A DNA stretch of 11,998 bases, taken from assembly GCA_964622685.1 (NCBI GenBank), contig CAZUUU010000093.1, positions 1-11,998 on the forward strand, in the 5' to 3' direction. The notes beneath the pieces are model-generated. The model was not told the DNA's origin. It searched no databases and worked only from the letters and a program-made list of their open reading frames with translations. Positions 5,729 to 9,710 of the stretch are shown one piece after another. The stretch is from Methylibium sp964622685 (GTDB lineage Bacteria; Pseudomonadota; Gammaproteobacteria; Burkholderiales; Burkholderiaceae_C). Position 1 is the stretch's first letter, and every line of letters begins with the position of its first letter. The translations under genes were made by a program, and so were the position numbers.

Positions 5729-6349
5729 TCAGGCCGCGGAGCCGTGGGCCCGCTCCAGGCAGCCCTTCAGCGAGATCAGTGCCCGCCGCACCCAGCTCTT
5801 CACCGTGCCGAGCGGCTGCTTCAGGTGGTCGGCCACCTCGGCGTGCGACAGGCCTTGGTAGAAGGCCAGCGCGAGGCTCTGCTGCTGCTCACCGCTCAGG
5901 GCCTTCATGCAGGCCTGCAGCGCGCGCGCATCCGCGGCCTGCCCGAGCAAGTCGAGCGGGCCGGCATCGGGGGAAGCAAAGTCCTGCAGCATGTCGTGTT
6001 CGTCGTCGTCGCCCAGGCCCGCCGAGGTGCTGACGGTCTGCGGCTCGCTCTGGCGCCGGCGCAGGCTGTCGATGGCCCGGTTGCGGGCAATGCTGGTGAG
6101 CCATGTCAGCGGCTGGCTCAGCGTCGCATCGAAACCCTGCGCCGCGCGCCAGACGTTCACGTAGACCTCTTGCAGCACGTCCTCGGCCTGGGCCCGGTCC
6201 TTCTGGATACGCAGCACGACGCCCAGCAGATGCGAGCTGGTGCGCTGGTAGAGCGTGGCAAATGCCGCACGATCGCCGAGCGCCACGCGCGACAGCACCG
6301 CCGCGAGCTCGCGGCTGCGTTCGGTCCAGTCCTGGGGCGGGGTGACCAT
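5729..6349 (-). CDS. ECF-family RNA polymerase sigma factor (SigK/RpoE-like)
   Basis: A 206-residue sigma-70 family factor with only regions 2 and 4. Region 2 runs about residues 25-100 (GDRAAFATLYQRTSSHLLGV, AEDVLQEVYVNVWRAA, PLTWLTSIARNRAIDSLRRR). An acidic linker covers about 112-140. Region 4 is at about 148-200 (LSGEQQQSLALAFYQGLSHAEVA, then GTVKSWVRRALISLKGCLE) with the helix-turn-helix for the -35 element. Pairing with an RskA-type anti-sigma factor suggests the SigK-like (ECF19-like) group, but group assignment needs an alignment. Start ATG 6349 is nine bases beyond a TAGAAT hexamer. It is first in a minus-strand unit with the anti-sigma gene and perhaps the DUF3455 lipoprotein. Its regulon cannot be read from this window beyond the candidate promoter at 4997-5026. 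Confidence 0.94.
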   Translation of the reverse strand: MVTPPQDWTERSRELAAVLSRVALGDRAAFATLYQRTSSHLLGVVLRIQKDRAQAEDVLQEVYVNVWRAAQGFDATLSQPLTWLTSIARNRAIDSLRRRQSEPQTVSTSAGLGDDDEHDMLQDFASPDAGPLDLLGQAADARALQACMKALSGEQQQSLALAFYQGLSHAEVADHLKQPLGTVKSWVRRALISLKGCLERAHGSAA

Positions 6350-6358
6350 GGGTGGCGG

Positions 6359-6364
6359 ATTCTA
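6359..6364 (-). promoter_or_regulatory. Candidate -10 element for the sigma/anti-sigma operon
   Basis: TAGAAT followed by CC on the minus strand, nine bases before the sigma-gene ATG (6349). Transcription would start near 6352, leaving only a few leader bases. The -35 is weak: TTCGCA at 6389-6384 with a long 19-base spacer. The motif is sigma-70-like and not ECF-like, so autoregulation is not evident. Confidence 0.4.
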
Positions 6365-6429
6365 GTGAGCGCTTGCGGCCGCGTGCGAAGCAGGCCCGCG
6401 ATCCTGCGTCGCGCCGGGGGGACGCTCCT

Positions 6430-6435
6430 TACAAT
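6430..6435 (+). promoter_or_regulatory. Candidate -10 element for the NTF2/hydrolase cluster
   Basis: TACAAT followed by C, 35 bases before the ATG at 6471, in the 121-bp divergent gap with the sigma gene. Predicted start near 6442 and a leader of about 29 bases without an obvious Shine-Dalgarno. No good -35 hexamer is seen. Confidence 0.45.
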
Positions 6436-6470
6436 CCAGCGGCCGTCGAAGACCGCCCCCACCCATCCGC

Positions 6471-6911
6471 ATGTCGCCCAAGCCCAAGGCCCCGCCCTCC
6501 TCGCCCGACGACATCGAGGCGCAGTTCTACGAGGCATTGCAGCAGGCCGACATCGACAAGCTGATGGCGGTCTGGTCCGACGACGAGGACATCGCCTGCG
6601 TGCACCCCGGCGGGCCGCGCATGGTCGGTGCCGGCGCGATCCGCGCGGCCTTCGAGGCCATCTTCTCCAACGGCGCGATCGACGTGCAACCCGAGAAGGT
6701 CCGGCGCCTGCACACGCATGCCAGCGCGATCCACCACGTGCTGGAGCAGGTGCAGGTGATGGGCGACGAAGGGCCTCAGAAGGCCTACGCCATCGTCACC
6801 AACGTCTACATCCTGACGCCGCAGGGCTGGCGCATGGTGCTGCACCACGCGAGCCCGGGCATGGCGCGCGAGCTGCAGGAGATCTCCGAAGCGCCCTCGA
6901 CCCTGCATTGA
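6471..6911 (+). CDS. NTF2/SnoaL-fold family protein
   Basis: A 146-residue protein of the nuclear transport factor 2-like (SnoaL/DUF4440, ketosteroid isomerase-like) superfamily, a small cone-shaped fold that often binds or isomerises hydrophobic ligands. Family-typical features are an N-terminal helix with EAQFYEALQQADIDKLMAVWSDD, then the loop IACVHPGGPRMVGAGAIRAAFEAIF, a long strand AIHHVLEQVQV, and a C-terminal GWRMVLHHASP strand. The segment DEDIACVHPGGPRMVG is close to that of bacterial SnoaL-like proteins of unknown function. No signal peptide is seen. ATG 6471 is preceded by a TACAAT hexamer. The YheT-like hydrolase begins 11 bases after the stop, so they are probably cotranscribed. 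Superfamily call is good; no ligand or reaction can be named. Confidence 0.85.
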   Translation: MSPKPKAPPSSPDDIEAQFYEALQQADIDKLMAVWSDDEDIACVHPGGPRMVGAGAIRAAFEAIFSNGAIDVQPEKVRRLHTHASAIHHVLEQVQVMGDEGPQKAYAIVTNVYILTPQGWRMVLHHASPGMARELQEISEAPSTLH

Positions 6912-6922
6912 GCGCGGCACGG

Positions 6923-7927
6923 ATGTCGGCCGTCCTCGAGCCCGTGGTCCCGAACGCCGCGCAGTGGGCCGCCCCGTGGTGGCTGCCCGGCGGCAACGCG
7001 CAGACCATCTGGCCGGCGCTGTTCTCGCGCCACCGCGCGGGGCCGCCGCCGGCGTTGCGCCGCGAGCGCTGGACGACGCCGGACGGCGACTTCATCGACG
7101 TCGACTTCCTCGATGCACCGCAGCCCGCGCCGCTGCTGGTGCTGTTCCACGGCCTCGAGGGATCGTCGGCCAGCCACTACGCGCAGGCCTTCGCCGACTG
7201 GGCGCGTGCGCAGGGCTGGCGCCTGGCGCTGCCGCACTTCCGCGGCTGCTCGGGCGAGCTCAACCTCGGGCCGCGCGCCTACCACTCGGGCGACCACGAG
7301 GAGATCGGCTGGATCCTCGACCGCCTGCGTGCGCAGCACGGCGCGCCGCTGCTCGCGGTCGGTGTCTCGCTCGGCGGCAACGCGCTGCTGCGCTGGGCCG
7401 AGGAGGCCGAGGCCAGCGCCGCGGCGACCGCGCGCGCGGTGTGCGCGATCTCCTCGCCGATCGACCTGGCGGCCGGCGGCCAGGCCATCTGCCGCGGCTT
7501 CAACCGGCAGGTCTACAACCGCATGTTCCTGCGCTCGATGAAGCCCAAGGCCCTGGCCAAGCTGCGCCAGCATCCCGGGCTCTTCGACCGCGAGCGCCTC
7601 GTCGCCGCGCGCGACCTCTACGAGTTCGACGATGTCTTCACCGCGCCGCTGCACGGCTTTGCCGGCACCGACGACTACTGGGCGCGCGGCTCGGCCAAAC
7701 CGCATCTGGCGCGCATCCGCATCCCGGCGCTGGTGCTCAATGCGCGCAACGACCCCTTCGTGCCGGCCGCCTGCCTGCCCGGCCCGGCCGAGGTCGGCCG
7801 CCACGTCACGCTGTGGCAGCCGGCGCACGGCGGGCACGTCGGCTTCCCGGGCGGCGGCTTTCCCGGCGAGGTGCTGGGCCTGCCGCGGGCCGTGATGGCC
7901 TGGATGCGCGCGGCTGCCGGCGTCTGA
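6923..7927 (+). CDS. YheT-type alpha/beta-fold hydrolase
   Basis: A 334-residue hydrolase of the YheT/ABHD1-ABHD3 group, probably an esterase or lipase-like enzyme; the natural substrate is not established. Features in order: WWLPGGNAQTIWPALF (19-34), the family's N-terminal mark; FHGLEGSSASHYAQAF (75-90) with the oxyanion region; FRGCSGELN (106-114); YHSGDHEEIGWIL (120-132); the nucleophile elbow GVSLGGN with S149; N273-ARNDPF with likely acid D277; and HGGHVGFPGG with likely base H305. The catalytic triad is therefore intact. ATG 6923 is the first in-frame ATG after the preceding stop; the Shine-Dalgarno is poor. Its stop codon overlaps a candidate -35 for the next gene. A CopG/MetJ-unrelated signal or membrane segment is not seen, so the enzyme is predicted to be cytoplasmic or peripherally bound. 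Confidence 0.92.
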   Translation: MSAVLEPVVPNAAQWAAPWWLPGGNAQTIWPALFSRHRAGPPPALRRERWTTPDGDFIDVDFLDAPQPAPLLVLFHGLEGSSASHYAQAFADWARAQGWRLALPHFRGCSGELNLGPRAYHSGDHEEIGWILDRLRAQHGAPLLAVGVSLGGNALLRWAEEAEASAAATARAVCAISSPIDLAAGGQAICRGFNRQVYNRMFLRSMKPKALAKLRQHPGLFDRERLVAARDLYEFDDVFTAPLHGFAGTDDYWARGSAKPHLARIRIPALVLNARNDPFVPAACLPGPAEVGRHVTLWQPAHGGHVGFPGGGFPGEVLGLPRAVMAWMRAAAGV

Positions 7928-7953
7928 CACCCCCGAGCCCGGAAGCTCACAAT
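7924..7953 (+). promoter_or_regulatory. Candidate promoter for the gene at 7960, predicting a leaderless mRNA
   Basis: CTGACA (7924-7929, 5 of 6 to the -35 consensus) and CACAAT (7948-7953, 5 of 6 to the -10 consensus) with an 18-base spacer. The -10 ends six bases before the ATG, so transcription would start at or next to the ATG. The -35 overlaps the hydrolase stop codon. Confidence 0.5.
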
Positions 7954-7959
7954 CGCCGC

Positions 7960-8496
7960 ATGGATGACATCGTCCGTGCCGCGCTGAAGAAGTGGCCGCA
8001 GGTACCGGCCTGCCATGGCTGGCTCGGCCTGGATGCGCGCGGCGACTGGTACATGCGCGACGACCGCGTGCAGGCCGCGGGTCCGTTCCCGCAGGTCAAG
8101 GGCAGCCGGCTGCTGCACCGCAAGCTGTGCGAGTTCATCGCCCGCAACTACGAGGCCGATGCGCACGGCGCCTGGTTCTTCCAGAACGGACCGCAGCGCG
8201 TCTACGTCGAACTCGAGGCGGCGCCGCTGGTGCTGGGCGTGCAGCGCGGCGCCGACGGCTACGTGGTGCGCACCCACGTCGACAGCGAGGCCGGCGCGGT
8301 CCGCAGCGCCTGGGTCGACGAGCACGGCCGCCTCTTCCTCGACACCGAGGGCGGCTTCGGCCTGCTGCGCTCGCTGGACATGGACACCGCCGCCGACGCG
8401 GTGACCGACGGCCTGTGGCAGCCGCAGGAAGTGGCCTTCGCCGAGCTGCCGCGCCGCTTCGGCTACCGGCTCAGCCCGCAGCGCGACCTGGCCTGA
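7960..8496 (+). CDS. Conserved betaproteobacterial protein of unknown function
   Basis: A 178-residue soluble protein. I recognise the pattern of a conserved betaproteobacterial family (MDDIVRAALKKWPQVPACHGW, LGLDARGDWYMRDDRVQAAGP, GAWFFQNGPQRVYVELEAAP) that I recall being annotated as DUF2946, but I am not sure of the number. The mid part is aromatic- and charge-rich with no known catalytic signature; the C-terminal part (VTDGLWQPQEVAFAELPRRF) looks like a second small domain. There is no signal peptide or membrane segment. ATG 7960 is chosen because the family start MDDIV fits and a -10-like CACAAT ends six bases upstream; there is no Shine-Dalgarno at usable distance, so initiation may be leaderless. 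It follows the YheT-like gene by 32 bases on the same strand. The function is unknown. Confidence 0.85.
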   Translation: MDDIVRAALKKWPQVPACHGWLGLDARGDWYMRDDRVQAAGPFPQVKGSRLLHRKLCEFIARNYEADAHGAWFFQNGPQRVYVELEAAPLVLGVQRGADGYVVRTHVDSEAGAVRSAWVDEHGRLFLDTEGGFGLLRSLDMDTAADAVTDGLWQPQEVAFAELPRRFGYRLSPQRDLA

Positions 8497-8521
8497 GCGC
8501 GGGTGGCGGCGGGACGCGCGC

Positions 8522-8549
8522 AAGAAAAAGCCGGTCGCGCAGACCGGCT
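8522..8549 (-). terminator. Rho-independent terminator of the cytochrome c gene
   Basis: AGCCGGTC (8529-8536) and GACCGGCT (8542-8549) form a perfect 8-bp stem with a 5-base loop. On the minus strand the stem is followed by CTTTTTCTT, a classic U-tract, 22 bases beyond the cytochrome stop. On the plus strand no T-run follows, so it serves the minus-strand gene. Confidence 0.9.
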
Positions 8550-8570
8550 CGTGTCGATGGGGCGGGGCGC

Positions 8571-9113
8571 CTACTGCGGCGCGCTGGCCGGGGTCGCCGC
8601 GAGCTTGGGTTCCTCGAACTTGGCGCCACCGGCATTGGCCAGGTGAACGACCGCGCGGCCGATCTCCACGTCGCTGAAATCGCCGCCGCCCTGGGCGCCC
8701 ATCGCGCCCTTGCCCTTGAGCGCCGAGCTCAGCAGCGCCTCGTAGCCGGTCGCGATGCGCGGGGCCCACGCCGCGGTGTCGCCGAGCTTCGGCGCGTTGG
8801 CCACGCCGGCGGCATGGCAGGCGGCGCAGACGGCCGTGTAGACCTCGGTGCCGCTCTTGAGCGCGCTGGCATCGGACGCGTCCTTCACCGTCACCTGGCC
8901 GACCGGCGCGATGCGCGCCGCCGTGGCCTGCGGGCCGAGGCCGTCGCTGCCGGCCGAGGGCTTGGTGCCCGACGCCACGTAGCCGGCCAGCAGCACGATG
9001 ATCGTGATCGGCACGACGAAGGCCAGCACGACCGCGACGATCAGCTGCTTGGGCGTGCGGATCGGGCCCTCGTGGTTGGGCTCGTGATGGTCGTCGTGGT
9101 GCGCGTCGCTCAT
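8571..9113 (-). CDS. Membrane-anchored c-type cytochrome (cytochrome c5-like)
   Basis: A 180-residue monohaem cytochrome c, probably an electron carrier facing the periplasm. A His-rich cytoplasmic N-terminus (H5, H6, H9, H10, H14) precedes a single uncleaved membrane helix at about 24-45 (LIVAVVLAFVVPITIIVLLAGY). The haem domain has C96-AA-C99-H100 (VCAACHAAG) and a probable axial Met at M138 in GKGAMGAQGG, the cytochrome c5-type spacing, followed by VEIGRAVVHLAN. The tail KLAATPASAPQ is low-complexity. Start ATG 9113 fits the family (MSDAHHDDHH) and has GAGGA about four bases upstream; an upstream extension to 9269 would run through the tRNA gene. A TATAAT hexamer lies at 9185-9180 and a strong terminator follows. 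It is probably transcribed alone. The partner oxidase or reductase is not in the window. Confidence 0.93.
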   Translation of the reverse strand: MSDAHHDDHHEPNHEGPIRTPKQLIVAVVLAFVVPITIIVLLAGYVASGTKPSAGSDGLGPQATAARIAPVGQVTVKDASDASALKSGTEVYTAVCAACHAAGVANAPKLGDTAAWAPRIATGYEALLSSALKGKGAMGAQGGGDFSDVEIGRAVVHLANAGGAKFEEPKLAATPASAPQ

Positions 9114-9140
9114 GGGGTCCTCGGGCTGTCGGTGCGGGTG

Positions 9141-9164
9141 GCGGCCGCTGTGTGGAGCGGCCGC
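9141..9164 (-). repeat. GC-rich leader hairpin before the cytochrome gene
   Basis: Two copies of GCGGCCGC (9141-9148 and 9157-9164) flank an 8-base spacer. Each copy is itself palindromic, so the pair is also an inverted repeat giving an 8-bp stem extendable by one G-C pair. It lies between the TATAAT (9185-9180) and the ribosome site (about 9122-9118), so it would be in the 5' leader RNA. Function unknown. Confidence 0.55.
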
Positions 9165-9179
9165 CGTCAAGGGCGCGCG

Positions 9180-9185
9180 ATTATA
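9180..9185 (-). promoter_or_regulatory. -10 element of the cytochrome c gene
   Basis: Perfect TATAAT on the minus strand followed by C, in otherwise very GC-rich DNA. Transcription would start near 9173, giving a leader of about 60 bases. No good -35 is visible at 16-18 bases upstream. Confidence 0.6.
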
Positions 9186-9239
9186 AGAGCCGCCCCTGCG
9201 GGACCCACTCGCACGCGGCTGCACATGAGGGTGCGCTGA

Positions 9240-9245
9240 TAGAAT
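9240..9245 (+). promoter_or_regulatory. -10 element of tRNA-Arg
   Basis: TAGAAT followed by C, nine bases before the first base of the tRNA. Start would be near 9252. The -35 region (around 9217-9224) is not close to consensus. Confidence 0.55.
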
Positions 9246-9254
9246 CGAGGCCTT

Positions 9255-9330
9255 GCGTCCGTAGCTCAATGGATAGAGTACTGCCCTCCGAAGGCAGGGG
9301 TTGCTGGTTCGATCCCAGCCGGGCGCGCCA
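9255..9330 (+). tRNA. tRNA-Arg (anticodon CCG)
   Basis: A 76-base cloverleaf including an encoded CCA end. The acceptor stem GCGTCCG pairs with CGGGCGC (one U-G pair), discriminator G9327. The D arm GCTC/GAGT encloses AATGGATA. The anticodon stem CTGCC/GGCAG holds the loop CTCCGAA with anticodon CCG, which reads the arginine codon CGG. The T arm GCTGG/CCAGC holds TTCGATC. CGG is a commonly used Arg codon in GC-rich genomes. No integrase or duplicated tRNA 3' end is present in the window. Confidence 0.97.
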
Positions 9331-9337
9331 ACCCTCC

Positions 9338-9357
9338 GCGGTCTCGTTCGAGGCCGC
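9338..9357. terminator. Hairpin after tRNA-Arg, weak terminator candidate
   Basis: GCGGTCTC (9338-9345) and GAGGCCGC (9350-9357) form an 8-bp stem with one T-G pair and a GTTC loop, eight bases after the tRNA and 16 bases beyond the stop of the minus-strand metal-binding gene. No T-tract follows on the plus strand, so efficiency as an intrinsic terminator is doubtful. Confidence 0.4.
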
Positions 9358-9372
9358 CTCGCTCCCCCGAAT

Positions 9373-9573
9373 TCACAGCACCGGCGTCGGCGGATAGTCG
9401 GCCGCGCGCAGTGCCTGCTCGACCTGCGTGCGCGGCAGCGTGGTGTCGACGCGCACGCGGTGGGTCGGCAACTCGGCCAGCACCTTCGCGGCGGGGTCGA
9501 GCGCGGTGATGGCGCTGGTGATGGCCTTGACGCAGTGGCCGCAGCTCATGGCCTGGATCTCGAACTCGAGCAT
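9373..9573 (-). CDS. copZ: CopZ-like heavy-metal-associated (HMA) domain protein
   Basis: A 66-residue single HMA-domain protein, probably a cytoplasmic Cu(I) chaperone that hands copper to CopA and the regulator. The metal-binding loop is AMSCGHC with C11 and C14; the rest keeps the ferredoxin-like pattern (VKAITSAITALDP, then HRVRVDTTLPRTQVEQALRAADY). Start ATG 9573 gives the usual domain length with GGGAG a few bases upstream; the upstream extension to 9621 would run into the operator. It is transcribed away from copA and carries its own MerR-type promoter (9605-9635). Its HMA differs from the one inside CopA (SCGHC versus TCASC). A mercury-binding MerP role is unlikely because there is no signal peptide and the neighbour is a copper ATPase. 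Confidence 0.9.
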   Translation of the reverse strand: MLEFEIQAMSCGHCVKAITSAITALDPAAKVLAELPTHRVRVDTTLPRTQVEQALRAADYPPTPVL

Positions 9574-9604
9574 CGGGGTCTCCCGGAAATGGATGGATGC
9601 ACCG

Positions 9605-9635
9605 AGCATCCGCCCTGCCATCGTGGCAAGGTCAA
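9605..9635 (-). promoter_or_regulatory. MerR/CueR-type promoter and operator of copZ
   Basis: On the minus strand -35 TTGACC (9635-9630) and -10 GATGCT (9610-9605) are separated by 19 bases, the overlong spacer typical of MerR-family activators. The spacer holds a 19-bp dyad (9613-9631): CCCTGCCA-TCG-TGGCAAGG on the plus strand, 7 of 8 positions symmetric. Transcription would start near 9598, leaving a leader of about 25 bases. Confidence 0.78.
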
Positions 9636-9646
9636 GCGCACCCCGC

Positions 9647-9662
9647 CTTGATCAGGGTCAAG
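9647..9662. repeat. Central dyad between the two copper operators
   Basis: CTTGA (9647-9651) and TCAAG (9658-9662) form an inverted repeat with a 6-base centre, roughly midway between the copZ and copA operators. Each arm resembles the TTGA part of the flanking -35 boxes. It may be a degenerate extra site or chance. Confidence 0.25.
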
Positions 9663-9672
9663 CCCGGCCGCC

Positions 9673-9703
9673 TTGACTTTGCCATCATGGCAAGGTCGAG
9701 ACT
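9673..9703 (+). promoter_or_regulatory. MerR/CueR-type promoter and operator of copA
   Basis: -35 TTGACT (9673-9678) and a weak -10 GAGACT (9698-9703) with a 19-base spacer. The spacer region carries the dyad CTTTGCCA-TCA-TGGCAAGG (9677-9695), 7 of 8 symmetric and nearly identical to the copZ operator. Start would be near 9710, immediately before the copA ATG at 9711. A Cu(I)-bound CueR-type activator would untwist this spacer to permit transcription. Confidence 0.8.
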
Positions 9704-9710
9704 GCCCGCC

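Noticed and set aside
3329..7927. A 1532-codon plus-strand open frame running across waaF, the minus-strand sigma operon and the NTF2 gene
   Set aside because: Only its last 335 codons (from 6923) encode a recognisable protein, the YheT-like hydrolase. The rest is a stop-poor shadow, rich in Arg and Ala, over clear genes in other frames, as expected at about 70% GC.
9114..9269. N-terminal extension of the cytochrome c gene to an upstream start at 9269
   Set aside because: It would run through the tRNA-Arg 5' end, the TATAAT and the leader hairpin; the family start MSDAHH at 9113 with a nearby GAGGA fits better.
9255..9330. tRNA-Arg as an integration site for a mobile element
   Set aside because: No integrase, no direct repeat of the tRNA 3' end and no change in gene style next to it; the neighbours are ordinary chromosomal genes.
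9595..9601. A second TGCATCC (minus strand) as another ECF -35 element, before copZ
   Set aside because: No CGTA-like -10 follows at a proper distance, and the site lies in the leader of a well-formed MerR-type promoter.
9597..9710. Upstream start for CopA
   Set aside because: The extension covers both MerR-type operators and adds residues unlike CopA; the HMA domain begins properly from 9711.
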